From contig OZ234493.1 of NCBI GenBank assembly GCA_965153455.1, positions 34,834,213 through 34,898,212 of the forward strand: a stretch of 64,000 bases of DNA, written 5' to 3'. This stretch comes from Sphagnum compactum (lineage: Eukaryota; Bryophyta; Sphagnopsida; Sphagnales). The notes under the pieces were generated by a model. It made no database searches. It was not told the DNA's origin and saw only the letters and a program-made list of their open reading frames with translations. Below are positions 13,026 through 25,100 of this stretch, piece after piece (the stretch's first letter is position 1; the number at the start of each line of letters is the position of its first letter). Position numbers and translations under genes: made by a program.

Positions 13026-13460
13026 AGAGAGGTTGGGTGGGTAGGTAATTAGGTAGGTATGTAGGTAGATGGATAGGCACTAGGGTAGGTGGGTAAAGGC
13101 CGGGGGGGGGGAGGTAAAGAGGGAGGTAGGAGCAAGGAGAGGGGGATGTGGAGTCCAAGTGTTTTTTTGGGGTCAATTAGGTGATATAGCCAATTTCCAA
13201 AGGTGGTGATCCATATGAAGATTTAGCCAAATTTGGCAACAAGCTAAATATGAAAGTAATTTTAAAAAAATAAAATCTGCTTCTTTATTTTTGGCTACCT
13301 ACTTAAACCATAAGTAGAAATATGATGATCTTTTCTTAAATATTTTGGTCCTTTTATGGCTATTGAAAAATCTCAAAATGCACTTGATTTTAGCACTTTT
13401 AATTTTTTAATATATCTTTTTGGCTATATATAGCCAGCAGAAAAAAAAAAAGGAAAAAAA
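13026..13460. repeat. TAGG-rich plus TAGCCAAATTTGGCTA-family repeat, copy 1
   Basis: GGTAGGTA-type repeats and a short G run are followed by GTGATATAGCC, then GATTTAGCCAAATTTGGC, then a perfect palindrome TGGCTATATATAGCCA at about 13,422. The same order of motifs (GTGAT.TAGC, then TTTAGCCAAAT.TGGCTA) recurs at 24,940 and 47,770, marking a dispersed family, probably a non-coding mobile element. Confidence 0.6.
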
Positions 13461-16320
13461 AAAAAGGCTACTGTGGACCATTGTTTTATACCCATTTGGT
13501 GTGAACTTGCCCATTTGGTTTTTCTCTTTTGAATATTTCAGCCTTGTTAGAAACTTTTACTTAAATTTTAATTTAAGTAATTAAAATTGGCTTACTAGTT
13601 TGTGGGTCCCCTTCCCTTTGCTTCCTTTTGATAAAAAAAATAAATATAAATAAAATTCCAAAATAAAATAAAATTGGGGACTTATTAGGCTATACTATGA
13701 GGGGTTGGAGGGGGGGGGATAATTTAAATGAATTTTGGGATTTTTACCATGGTACCAACATGGGTGCCACCAGTTCACCCAAGGCTCTTGACTATGGGTA
13801 ATTAACTAGGCTATGAGTGAGTGAGTGAGTGCTTTCATCTTCTCTTTCTTTTTTTTCCTCCTTTCATTTGGGTGGTTTCATTTTGCTGAGTATCTCAATG
13901 GGTACTTGGGCTTTTATTCTCTCTCGGGCACACACTTGTTGTGATTAAAATTGCTATTGGAATAGGACAAAAAATAACAAACCCTAATTTTCACTTGATA
14001 GGTGAACTCATGAAACCTGACATCCCTTATTCGGTTTTGTTTTTCTCTCTCTCTCTCACTCACAATGCCCAACTTGCCCAACTTGATATTTGGGCATTGA
14101 GATCCACTTCACTAGTCACAATTTTTTGAACAACTACCGAGTGTAGTGTGTGGAACAACAAAGTGTCAATAGCCTTTCGAAAAGCATAAAACAAAGTGTC
14201 CAACTTTGTTGGATACTCACCTTTTCCCATGATCTCTAAACCCTAAAAGCTACTAGGTGGGCTTCTAAATCCTATGTTTTGCTTGCTTATAATATATTGT
14301 CTTTTACTAATGAATGGGCTCCATCCATCCATCCACTCTTTTGCTTGGCTTCTTAGTTGAGGGCCTTACAACTAACTCTGGGACCCTCTCCCCAAAACCC
14401 TATCTACCAAATTCCTATCCTGCTGTCCACAATTTGCCACATGTTTTGTTATCAATGGCCAATTTTGGGTCACAGGATGAGGAAGTGAGGTAGTGTATGT
14501 TCCATCCCCATGTATGTACCCGTGCCGGGGCGGCGGTTATCTGAATTTTTTTTTGGGAATAATAGTCGGGTTTGGGTTTAAGATGCATTTTTAAAGAATG
14601 GGTCACGTCTAGGTTTATAGGAGGGGCGAATATGAGGCAAGGCTAGGGCTTGGATACATTTGAAGGCACATATGTGTACAATCTCGAAGCTTTAACCAAA
14701 AAATAAATAAAATCTTGATTAATTTATATATATATATATATATATTTATTTATTTTTTTTTAAAAGTTATTTTTGGAATTGAGGCATTTTTTTTTCTAAA
14801 CTTCTAAACCTAATTAAAAGAGATAATCCTCATGGGAATCCTAATGTGATTCAAAACGAATGTTTTCTTACACATGATTCTTTCTCATCCACTTTTTCCA
14901 TGGTCCTTCCATGTACATGTTTCATATGCTTCAAAGAAAGAATCCTTTCAAAAAACATTCATCTCTCTCAATCCATAACTCCTCAAAGACAAATTGACAT
15001 TATCAATCAATCCCCTCAAAATAAGATAAACCTTCAAATGTAAATAGACCATTCCCCCCTACTCTCCTCAGACATTCATAGACCCTTAATCCTTCCAATA
15101 GTGACTAAGCTTCAACCCTTGAGACCCTCAAAGACACAAACACCCTGAATCCCACAAACCCTAGTTCCCAAACCCTTAAAGACACAAAAAAATAGATAGA
15201 CGGACTCTCAATGACACAAATAAACACATATACACACACACCTTCAAAATACATAGCTTCAAAGACACAAACACACATTGACCCTCAAGGACATTAGGCA
15301 AACTCTCAAAGAATCATATAATCCCATACAAACTTTTCATCTTGCCATTATAAAAATTAAACACCCAACATAGAACCGTTTTGCAATAGACTCCCAACAC
15401 TCATGTTGTCGTCATATCTTGTGTTTAGGGAGGTTAATTTTGAGTTTAGTTAGTGGTTATTTTAGCTAGTACGGTAGAATGGTAACATTTTAAAATCATT
15501 GGTAATAAGTTTACTTATTATCTCCATTTATGAAGGAAGGGATGTCAACTAGTTTTGAGTTAGTTTTAAGAGTTAGTTAGTTAACTAGCTATCATTTAAG
15601 TAAGAGTTAAAATAAGGGCAAATTTGGAAGGAGGAGGTCCAACTTTTTTCATGGGAAGATGGGGAAGGATATTGAGAATTTAAAGAGGGGATGTGGCTCT
15701 TCTAAGGCTCTTTAGTTATATTCCATTTTTTATTTTTTTTAATTTCCTTTTCTCACTTTTTTTTTTTTTTTTCTCCAGACATTCATTTGAACTTATTGTT
15801 ATTGTTCCATCATATTGTCCTAAGGGAAGGGCCGGTCCTATGTACTTCCGTTTTGGGCCATGAAGGCATAATGAAAGAAATATGGGTTTCCCAAGGATCT
15901 TTAGAATTTTGCTACATTTCAGTGTGTGGAAAATGGGACTATAGAAAGAGAACTTTGCCTTTATTTGTTTCTTCTAAAGTCCCTCAGTTCCTTCAGATGA
16001 CATTATCACTAAAGTTTAGGAAATAATTATGTTACATAACAAAATTATCATTGCATAGAAATTTGATGAAGAATTTACTAACCTTTTTTTTTTTTAATAG
16101 TTGTCGCATAGTTATTGATTGTATTATTATTCTTGATTTTATTATTTTTCTTGACATTACCATTCGCTTTGAAGGTAATTGCAAGGCCCCTTGTTTGAGC
16201 TTTATTTACATCTTGTAGGAATTTGGGGTTTCTTGATTAAGGTTTAAATAATTAATGTTTATGATTAAGGTTTAAATCATGTCCTTGAGTCCCATATTTC
16301 TTTCATTATGCAGGAGTCCC
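13461..16320. other. Intergenic, no gene seen
   Basis: AT-rich spacer with homopolymer runs, a TA run at 14,724-14,745 and, at about 14,990-15,310, a stretch rich in the words ACCCTCAAAGACACAAAC / CCTCAAAG that looks like a weak degraded repeat. No open frame here carries protein-like features. Confidence 0.5.
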
Positions 16321-16326
16321 ATATGT

Positions 16327-16620
16327 CTTTGAGTCCTTGGCCAAATAAGCATTGAGTTTGGCAAGCATGTTCAAGCTTTGGTCAGTTACTTCACAAGGTC
16401 TTTGAGTCCTTGGCCAAAATGAGCATTGAGGTTGGCAACCATGTTCAAGCTTTGGTCGGTTACATCAAAAGGTCTTTGAGTCCTTGGCCAAAAGGAGCAT
16501 TGAGTTTGGCAACCATGTTCAAGCTTTGGTCGGTTTACTTCAAAAGGTCTTTGAGTCCTTGGCCAAAATGAGCATTGAGTTTGGCAACCATGTTCAAGCT
16601 TTGGTGGGTTACTTCAATAC
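16327..16620. repeat. Four-copy tandem repeat, unit about 73 bp
   Basis: Four copies of a unit that starts GTCTTTGAGTCCTTGGCCAA begin at about 16,327, 16,399, 16,472 and 16,546. The spacing of 72-74 bp is not a multiple of three throughout, so the overlapping open frame is not a true repeat protein. Confidence 0.85.
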
Positions 16621-16799
16621 GAGCTTCCAGGCTTTAAGAAAAAGGTTCAAAGAATCCATAAGTTACATGCAGAAAATTGGCAAAGAATTGTCAGTTCAGG
16701 CTACACACTCTTCTACCAGTTTTTTAATTTTAATTTTAATTTATTTTTTTAAATTTTTTAAATTTTTTTGAGAATTGTGGTTAAAGGGTCAAAACCGGT

Positions 16800-19220
16800 T
16801 CTTTGATTTTTAATTTAACCACTAGTCAGGGATCCATATACCCTGCCCTTATCTATTTTCATCTTGTGACGCCAAAAGCTTAAGACATGAACTTTGGGTG
16901 ATGTTGTTCTTGACATCACTCGAATGACATCAGTTTAGGCCTTTTATTTTGGGAATTTCCCCACCCTTTGAAAACTAACTAACTAACTAGGGTTGGGTTT
17001 TAGGGTTTAGGGTTTTAAAATTTATAATTTGTCGAGTCCCCCAAGCTCCAAATTTAGGACACACATACACCTAAGTTGGTTGAATTCACTCCTACCCAAT
17101 GGCATTACTTTAATTTTGGTCACTTGTTTTGTTCCTTCTAGGTCTCTAATTTTAGGCACCATTTGTTGGTGGGGGACATTTGTTTCATTGTTGCAAATGT
17201 TTTAGTAATGTGCTTTGAGAGTTGCATCTTTTTTTCATGCCATTAATAACTTTGGATAGGGTCATGTCTTTGAACTTTGAGATGTATTTTACTATTATTA
17301 TAATGAACCCTAAATAATTGTTATGCATTTAAGGCAGTGCTTTTCTTCTCTTTTTTCAATTTTTTAAAAAAAATTATGAAAGTGGCATATTTATGCTGAG
17401 AAAATATATATTGCATACTTGAAGAAATTAAAAAAACATGTTTTTTCATTAAGAAGTTTTATCAAAAACTTTCACAAACAAGGCTATTGGAAAACTTTCC
17501 ACCAGTTAGTAGAGAAAACACTGATCTCCAGTAATGAGAAGCAACTCAATAACTGGATAATGGAAAATACTAGACCAGACACATTTGTGCAAAGCATGGG
17601 AGCTATGGGAGGGTTTTTTTTTAAAAAAATTAATTTTTAAAATAATTTAGTATTTTGAAAAAAAATTATTTGTTGTTGGGTGTGTAGATTATTTTAGACA
17701 TACGCTCTTTGTAAGTGTAAATGAAAATTTGAAATTTATTTACACTCTGTGTAAGTGTAAATTCTCATCCATAGTTGTGTAAGCGTATTAATGTAAATGC
17801 CTAACTTTGGATGTGTATGTTCTATATTGTGTAAATTCATTTTAAACTATGTAAAACCATGTGAATGTCAATATAAATTATTTACATTTATTTATCATAT
17901 AAATTAGTGCAAATTTTCTTTATTTTTTGGAAAAAGAAAAATTTGTGAAAAAACGTCAATGTGGGTGCCAATGAATAAAGAATTCTCAAAATTTTGGAAT
18001 TTTTTTAGTGATGAGTTAATCAAAATGGCCTATAGTCCTAAAAGAAAACTTTGGTATGCATCGCATCTAATTAACATGAATCATGGTAGGTACACAAGCA
18101 CATATGCATTACCTTATTTGTATAGAAAAAATTAATTAATTAATTTTGAGGAACAATAAAAATATTGGAATTTTTTTGTGAAGGGCCAAGCAAAGTGGCT
18201 CATTACCAAAAACAAAAGTTGAGTTTCAGCATGCACCTACAACTAATTATTATTGTGGAGTGCAAATAGGTATATTCACCAAGGGTATACAATATATACA
18301 CTTATACTTACCTTGCCAAAAACATTTACTTTGTAAGGCCATGTAAGTGTAATTGAATTTTTTTACATTTTTCAACATGTAAATGTAAATTTATATCATT
18401 TATATCATACCTTTTAATATGAGAGTAATATCATTTATACGTACCTTTTTTACAATGAGAGTATATACATGTGTATTTACGGTTACCCTCCCAACATTGG
18501 TTGTGACTCCCAAACCTTAGTGCCACCCACTATGCTTTTGGTATAGTTGGAAAGCTCTCAATGAGTCAAGGTGCAATGAGATGGTTTCACTATGTTTAAA
18601 CCTATGATGTAGTAGGATTCATAAATATTGAACAATTTTTAATCATTTAGAAAATTCAACAAAATCAAAAACTAAAACTTTTAGGAAAGTTGGGGTAAGC
18701 TCTTGGCACTATTGGAAAGCCCTTACCAATGGCATTTTATGGAGGTGTAATTTCATAATTTCTAAACCTAAGGTATGATGAAGATATCAAAATTTGGGTA
18801 ATTTTTGCCACTGAAAATTAAAATTTTAAGTGTTATTTTTTCATAATTTGACTCTATCTATTCTCAAAGTTTTGTTCACACTTGAAACAATTAAATAATC
18901 ATGTTCACACTTGCGCTCGTGACACAAGTCACACTAGTTAACTTTAAGCTAGAGGTATCCACAACTTGTTGCTATATCTTAAATGGTGGTGTGGCCACCT
19001 ATAGTGATAATTTATAACTAATTTTACATAAATCAATATTTCAGAATATCACTTGCTTCAAATTCTAAATCCTCTTGTATTTTGTGAGAAGATAAAAACT
19101 TCAAAATGAAATTTCAATGACTTCTTGCCAAACTTGTTTATTTGGTGAGTTTTGGGTGCCTCTCTAACTTTTATTGTTGCAATTGCACTTCAAGAGGAGC
19201 TTTTACACAATCATCATATA
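16800..19220. other. Intergenic, no gene seen
   Basis: Very AT-rich. The words GTGTAAGTGTAAAT and TACACT recur at 17,690-17,900 and again at 18,290-18,480, suggesting remnants of a short repeat. No supported gene. Confidence 0.5.
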
Positions 19221-19227
19221 CTTTTCC

Positions 19228-19927
19228 AACTAGTCTGAACCCCGTGCCTAATGCACAGGTGTGTAAATAAATCAACATTAAATAAAACTGATGTTTTCTT
19301 GGGGGTAGAACAGGCACAATTCCATGATGAAAATGCCCAGAGATCTATTTCCAAAATTATTTTGCAGATTTTACTGGAGTATAATGTCTCTGGGGGGCAA
19401 ATTAAGAACAAACCGGAGTGGTCTGAATCAACAGATTACATCGTGTAATGATCCATTATTCTGCCCTGATCATTGTCCTCAAACCTGTGAATGTCGAGAT
19501 TGAACATTCTGGATAGGTTGGTTACACACTGGAATGGGTTTAATTCCCTCCCCCATTCAACATTTTGGATAAGTTGGTTACATTACTGGAATGGGTTTGG
19601 TTCCCTCCCCCCATTGAACATTCTGGATAAGTTGGTTACATTACTGGAATGGGTTTGGTTCCGTCCCCTGTTGAACATTCCGAATAAGTTGATTCCGCAC
19701 TTGAATGAGTTTGGTTCCTTGCCCCATCGAATATTCCGGATACGTTGGTTACGTACTGGGATAGGTTGGTTACGTACTGGAATGGGTTTGGTTCCCTCCT
19801 CCCATTGAACATTCTGGACAGGTTGGTTACACACTGGAATGGGTTGGGTTTGGTTCCCTCCTCCCATTGAACATTCTGGACAGGTTGGTTACGCACTGGA
19901 ACCCCGTGCCTAATGCACAGGTGTGTT
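19228..19927. repeat. Tandem array (about 58-bp unit) bounded by a direct repeat
   Basis: The word AACCCCGTGCCTAATGCACA, followed by GGTGTGT, occurs at about 19,238 and again at about 19,900. Between them, seven or so copies of a 57-62-bp unit (GAACATTCTGGATAAGTTGG … ACTGGAATGGGTTTGGTTCC) run from about 19,500 to 19,900. Copies differ by 10-20%. Frames on both strands are open only because the unit lacks stops. Confidence 0.85.
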
Positions 19928-19929
19928 AT

Positions 19930-21515
19930 TTCAACAATGTTTGGTTCATGTTTTAGTTTTTTTTCAAAACTTTTATCTTTTATATTTTTTATTTTTATGT
20001 GTTTTCTGTTTTTATTATTATTTTGTATAATAAAAATAAAGTGTTTCTTTTTCACTTTTGTATTTTTGTTTATTTGGATGCAAGTTTGAAGTTTGGAGAA
20101 AGAAGACACACCTCATTCTTTTTCAAGTAGGGTTTTTCTTCATTATTATAAGTTTTATTTTTTCTTGTTTTCTACTCTTTATTTGTTTTCTTCTTTTTTG
20201 TAATTTTTTCCTTTTGAAATGATTTTACTGTATTTCCCTTTCCTTGTTTCATTTGTTTCCATTCCTTTTTATAGTTTTTGTGTTTTTACTTTTTTTTGTT
20301 TATGTTTGTTTCATGTTTTATTTTTTCTATTCTTATTTTGTCTATCTTAATTTTTTTCTGTTTTTATGCGTTTATTTATTTATTTAGTTTCTATTTTCTT
20401 TTCAAAAAAATTCTAGTTTTTCTAATATGTTTTATAATAAAAATAATTTAATTTTTTTTTTAATTTTTGTTTGATTAGATGCAGGTTTGAAGTTTGGAAA
20501 AAGAAGACAAACCTCATTTTTTTTGTCAAGTATGGTTTTTTTTTTCTCTTTCTTTTGCTCTCTGTTTGGTTTCTTATTTTTTGTCATCTATTTTTAAATT
20601 TTCTTTTAAGATTATTTTACTGTATTTCCCTTTTTTGTTTCATGTTTTAAGTGTTTACAAAAAGTTTCTAATTGTTAAAGTGTTTTTCTGTTTTTATTTT
20701 TTTCTAGTTTTTCCCCTTTTTAAAATATGTATTTGTTCTGTTTGGATGTGTTCATCCATTGAAGAGCCCTCAGGAGCAGGCTTTCCCCTATATTTCATAA
20801 CTTTTATTTTTGCTGCATGGTGATATCATTGAAGTACCTTACTACCTTGGAAGCTTTGACACTAATTATATGATTTTTATAAATTTTGAAATTAAAAAAA
20901 ATTGGAAGAAATAAATCATTTCAAGGAAAATATAGATTCTTTTGAAATATTAAGGATTTTTTTGACATGGAATATTTATAATTAATTATTTATTTGACAG
21001 ATATGTGTTGAAGCTGTCCCCTCTACTACAATAATCAGAAATCCACAATGGGGTTCAGAATCTTGGTGTTGAATGGAAATTTATCCCCTTCCTGTTGCGC
21101 AAACCATAGGTAGGGTGTTCTTAGGAAAAGCTATTAGTCCAGGCCAAAAATAGTGGCAGCCAATTTTAGGAATAGAATTTCCATGCAACCAATGAGAAGT
21201 CGTGTCATGCAGTGAAGGGGCCTCCCTTTTTGCCTTGTGGGTGGAGGGAGGGGGGGAGAGGAAGGGGATTTTTTTTGGCAAGTTGTGTTTGGTGTGGAGA
21301 GTGGACTGTCCACTGTTCAATTTCCACTTGAACAGTAGATAGTCACCCTTTCCATGCATGCTTTGTCAAATGTTGTCCTCCTTTCACCCCCATTTAAGCC
21401 GGATGACGGGATGGATGAAATGTCCGTACGACTTAAATAGACGAATGACGGGATGCATGGATGACGGGACAGACTCATTCAGGGGAAGCTTCATTTCTCC
21501 TTTACTATATGTAAT
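19930..21515. other. Intergenic, T-rich, no gene seen
   Basis: Strongly T-rich sequence on the plus strand at 19,930-20,720. The segment TGCAAGTTTGAAGTTTGGA…AAGAAGACA..CCTCATT occurs twice (about 20,080 and 20,480), an imperfect 400-bp direct duplication. No gene is supported. Confidence 0.5.
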
Positions 21516-21516
21516 A

Positions 21517-21578
21517 ATTTGTCAGCTGACATGATATCAAGGTTTAACCCTAAACCTTGATTTAGCTGACAAATTGGG
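21517..21578. repeat. Inverted repeat with arms of about 25 bp
   Basis: Left arm AATTTGTCAGCT…ATCAAGGTTTA and right arm TAAACCTTGAT…AGCTGACAAATT are reverse complements apart from a small insertion in the left arm. They would form a hairpin with a three-base loop. A TTTAGGG run follows directly. It resembles a tiny fold-back element. Confidence 0.8.
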
Positions 21579-22059
21579 TTTAGGGTTTAGGGTTTAACCT
21601 AGCCTACATGAAGAATTTGTTGCTGCCCTTGGTATTCATGTTGGTTCAAGTCTCATGAATTTTTTTCACTGACAATGTGCTCCTTCTACCCACTTTCAAA
21701 AAGCAATAAGAAGCCAAAGAACATTGTATTTATTTATTTAAAAAGAACATTCCAAAGTGGGGCAATGGGAATAAATTAATAATATGTAGGGTGAATGAAG
21801 GCCATGGGTGGGAGAAATGCCCAAGATTGGGGGACCCAAGCTTTACTACCCCTTCATCCTAAGCCCCACATTTTGGGAGGATTTTCCTACTATATTTGGA
21901 GGGCACCTTATTTCATGGATATTTCTCTTAGAAAAGAGAAGAGATCTTATACACCTACTATTTAAGAGTGGGATGAAAATTATATCTCTAGACATAGAGA
22001 GAGAAAATTAATTGACTACATATTTTAGGTGTGAATGATCCACAATTGAGTTATTAAGG

Positions 22060-22210
22060 TTTGAGTTAGTGTTGGGCAATTTTTTAAATTTGTATGAAGA
22101 ACATTTGATTTTCATACTAAAACATAAATTAAAATTGTTTTGGTTCCACACATAAATGGAATCATTAAAAATCGAATTCTAGGTTTGATTTTTCAAAAAA
22201 AAATATTTAT
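22060..22210. repeat. Dispersed repeat, partner at 49,080-49,220
   Basis: GTGTTGGG, GAAGAAC and then GGTTCCACACATAA.TGGAATCAT occur in the same order here and at 49,080-49,220. The family is not identified; a decayed transposon fragment is likely. Confidence 0.5.
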
Positions 22211-22489
22211 GCATAAGTTTTGAAATTCTCAATATCAATTTAATTTGAAACATTATAAGCAATTTTTTATAAATTGAAACGAGAATCAGTTTTATAACAT
22301 TTCTCACATTTTAAATTTGGATTCCTTAATTCAAAAAAATATGACTAACATATGAAAAAAATTATTGTTCAATTCTACAAATATATTGTTAATAAATGAA
22401 AATGTAAATGTAAATTGACATGTGAACTATGTCCAACCAACTGTGTATCTCACTTGGTCAATAGCACTTGTCCTAGTTAACCCCGTTGT

Positions 22490-22610
22490 TCCCTTCTTGT
22501 TTACATTCTCAATTGCAAATTCATTGTAGTGATTTTTTTACGGAATTCCCCTTCTTGGTTACATTCTCAATTGCAAATTCATTGTAGTGAAATTTTTACG
22601 GAATTCATTA
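22490..22610. repeat. Two-copy tandem duplication, unit about 60 bp
   Basis: The stretch CTTCTTG.TTACATTCTCAATTGCAAATTCATTGTAGTGA…TTTTACGGAATTC occurs twice in a row with only a few differences, so the duplication is young. Confidence 0.85.
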
Positions 22611-23269
22611 GAAAATCAGTGAATTTTTGAATGAATTGGACCCATATTTCCTTGTAGGGTTTAGGGTTTAGGTTGATAAGAGCAAGCAATGCTTTGAGCT
22701 ATAGTTGACCTATTCAATTAAAGTATGTCACATTAGCAAACATTCTCAAATCCTTGTTTTCTATAATGAGTTTGTGGTTCAAGAGAGGAACTTTGGCTCT
22801 TAGGTTGGTTCAGTTGCTTGAAACCCTAGTTTAGATTCCAACCTACTTGATGATAGTTTGGGGATTTTGTGACCCAACACCCACTAATCCACCATGTATT
22901 GAAAACTTGTTTTGCTTCAATTCATGCGGATGAATCATTAAGTTACAAAGCTTACACATTGGAAAACTATCTTGTAAACCTTCCTACTTGAACAACTTCA
23001 CACAACCTAGGTGACTTCTTAAATAAGTGAGTAAAACCTCTTTTACACTAGAGCTTAAAAAGCCCATGACCATCAAAATAAAAAAAATCTATGATTTGAG
23101 GAAAAGCCATTTTAGGGTTAAGTTCACTTTACACAAGGTTGAAGGACCAAGGGGCTAGGGAAATGTAAATGGATGAAAAATTAACATTAAATACATTATG
23201 GATAATGTTTCATGGTCTAACAAATTTGTTGTAAGGCCCACCTTGGCATATCCACTTTTAACAACAAGT

Positions 23270-23510
23270 CTGTTATACCATGAGCTCAAAAAACCATTAT
23301 TGGTCAGATTTTGATGGTCCACACTTAGGTTTTTTTATAACTTTTTTTTAGAGGTGGGTTGGACATTTGTTAGACCATGAGCCCAAAAAGTCATGATTGA
23401 TATACAAACATTTTGTCCTGACTTTTTTTTTCTCAAAAATTTCAATAATTTTTTTTTGAATGTGGGCGTGAAGTTCATTAGCCCATGGGCCCAAAAGTCA
23501 TGTTTGGTAA
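23270..23510. repeat. Three-copy repeat, unit about 100 bp
   Basis: Three copies of a unit with the core CATGAGCCCAAAAAGTCATG followed by a T-rich run, at about 23,280, 23,376 and 23,484. Copies are diverged. Confidence 0.65.
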
Positions 23511-23639
23511 AAAAAAATTACAATTTTTGTTTTTTTTTGGCTCTTCTGAAATCCATGGTGATCCTACTTGTTAAATGAAGAAAATGGAGGAAGAGGAAAT
23601 TGATGAAGAAAACCCTAAGTTAGTGTAAAGAGAGGGTAA

Positions 23640-24220
23640 GTCATGATCCCTCCCAATAGTGTAAAGGGGGCCTAAGTAGGGAATATAAGTAAGTAGGGAA
23701 TACAATTTAAGTACAGGGGATATTATAAGTGGTTCCATTGTAAGTAAATAAATCGTTTGGTGGGTACGTATTAGGTAGGTAGGTAGATACGGCAAAAGTG
23801 AACCAGCACCCACCAGGGTCAAGTGCACCGTCAAGTGCACCAGGAAGGATGGATGAAGGATGGATGGTAAGTGGTCAAGAAATAGTTGGGTCCCAGTTCC
23901 TTAGCTAACCATGGTGATTCGTGCGATTGCCTTTTTCTTACCTACATATTAACAACTAACTTGCAGGTTGTCGGGACTTAGTAGGTAGGTAGTAAAAAAA
24001 AACAGCCTTTTACCTTTGTACATACCATCTACTTATTTACTAGTCACCTATTTTCCTACCTTTTTACCTATATATATATAGGACCTACTTCTTACAAAAT
24101 GGGTTACCAATGTGAAACCAGATATTAACTCAGTTGAGGTTCATCCATCCATCACTGAGACCTAACAGGCATCCAATGGATGGTGTCCTGATGGGTGCTG
24201 GTGGGTTCACTCTGGCCATT
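23640..24220. repeat. TACC/GGTA-rich dispersed element, copy 2
   Basis: Contains (TAGG)n-like stretches at 23,760-23,790 and 23,975-23,995, TACC-rich sequence to 24,070, and GTGAACCAGCACCCACCA at about 23,800, with a reverse-oriented GTGCTGGTGGGTTCACT near 24,195. The same mixture is found at 35,480-36,060 and 47,340-47,580. Confidence 0.55.
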
Positions 24221-24589
24221 TGGGGGTTTGTCATCCATTCCCTTCATTCAGCCCCCAAACAAAAACTGTTCTTCCCTGTTAAACCCTCTCTTGAAAGCAA
24301 GGAGAGGGTTGAAGAAGGTCAATTAGGCTAGTTCAAAAGGCTTTGCAAAACTGATCGAAGTGTTTTTGGAGCTGAGATTGAATGATTAGACACTGTCAAT
24401 TAAAACTCTGGCACACCAACCAAACAAGGGGGCCCCTAGTGATGAAGCAAAGTTCTCATCCTCTGACAAGAAAGATTCCTGTGAAGCAGCTTAGCTACAC
24501 CCAACAAGTTGTGTGCTCAACTGCATGCCAGTCCCACACCCACTATAAGGATGGGAAGTGCTGCAGCAGCCTGTAAAGTTATCCGTAAA

Positions 24590-24840
24590 GTCACCCTCTC
24601 TTTCACCCCCTATCCTCTTTGCTTTCACCCCCTATCCCCTCTTTCAATGGTATCCCCAAAGTAAGGAAATTTAATAAATCTCAGTATGAAATTGTTGAAA
24701 CTCAGCATCTAATGCACAAGGTTCGAAACTAATTATAGTAGTTGGTACAGGTAGGAGCAGTGAAAATATATATAGCAGCAGCAGTGGAGGCGCTCAGGAA
24801 AAAGGAAAGAGGGGGATGAAACTGAGTTTACTACTAAAAT
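24590..24840. repeat. Dispersed repeat, partner at 33,095-33,350
   Basis: Shared order of words: CCCCAAAGTA.GGAAATTT, AAATCT..GTATGAAAT, GAAACTCAGCATCTAATGCA, AATTATAGTAGTTG, GGAGGCGCTCAGGAAAAAGG, AAAGAGGGGG. An inverted, partial match lies at 47,575-47,640. GGTTCGAAACT resembles a tRNA-type B box but no matching A box was found, so a SINE origin is unproven. Confidence 0.7.
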
Positions 24841-24939
24841 TGGTGGAAATGCCCAGTTATTGTGTTCCACAATTTGCATTCGACCTGGTTTGTGGGATAC
24901 GATCAGTTTTTTTTTCTCTTTTTTTTGGTTGTTTCAATT

Positions 24940-25100
24940 TTGTGATGTAGCCACATTGGTGATCGTGCACAAGAGGATTTAGCCAAATTTGGCTACAGAC
25001 AGAGGAAGGTAGAACAATATAAAGAATCCTGCTATATATATTGGTGACCTGCAGGATCTATTGCCTAAATATGGCGATTTCATAAAACATACCCTCTTCA
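24940..25100. repeat. TAGCCAAATTTGGCTA-family repeat, copy 2
   Basis: GTGATGTAGCCACATTGGTG is followed by GGATTTAGCCAAATTTGGCT, matching the copies at 13,180 and 47,770. The core TAGCCAAATTTGGCTA is a perfect 16-bp palindrome here. Confidence 0.6.

Larger units (their letters stand above)
11353..13150 (-). promoter_or_regulatory. Leader and promoter-proximal region of the PHK gene
   Basis: Upstream of the kinase ATG. The part up to about 12.9 kb is less AT-rich than the spacer and may be a long, possibly spliced 5' UTR. It contains a CT run at 12,601-12,639 (GA on the gene strand), a CAGA run at 12,902-12,930, and GGTA-type repeats at about 13,026-13,090. GA/CT repeats are common near plant transcription starts. 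No TATA box or start site could be fixed. Confidence 0.35.

Noticed and set aside
12551-13048. Several overlapping Ser/Leu- or Arg/Glu-rich frames
   Set aside because: They read through CT, CAGA and GGTA microsatellites.
19491-20109. Repeat-protein-like frames on both strands
   Set aside because: Produced by the 58-bp tandem array; unit length varies and both strands are equally open.
16980-22680. TTTAGGG runs at about 16,995, 21,585 and 22,660 as a telomere or internal telomeric array
   Set aside because: Only two or three units each; such short runs are scattered throughout plant genomes.
24700-24740. tRNA-like B box (GGTTCGAAACT) suggesting a tRNA gene or SINE
   Set aside because: No A box at the right distance, no cloverleaf, and the partner copy at 33.2 kb does not keep the box consensus.
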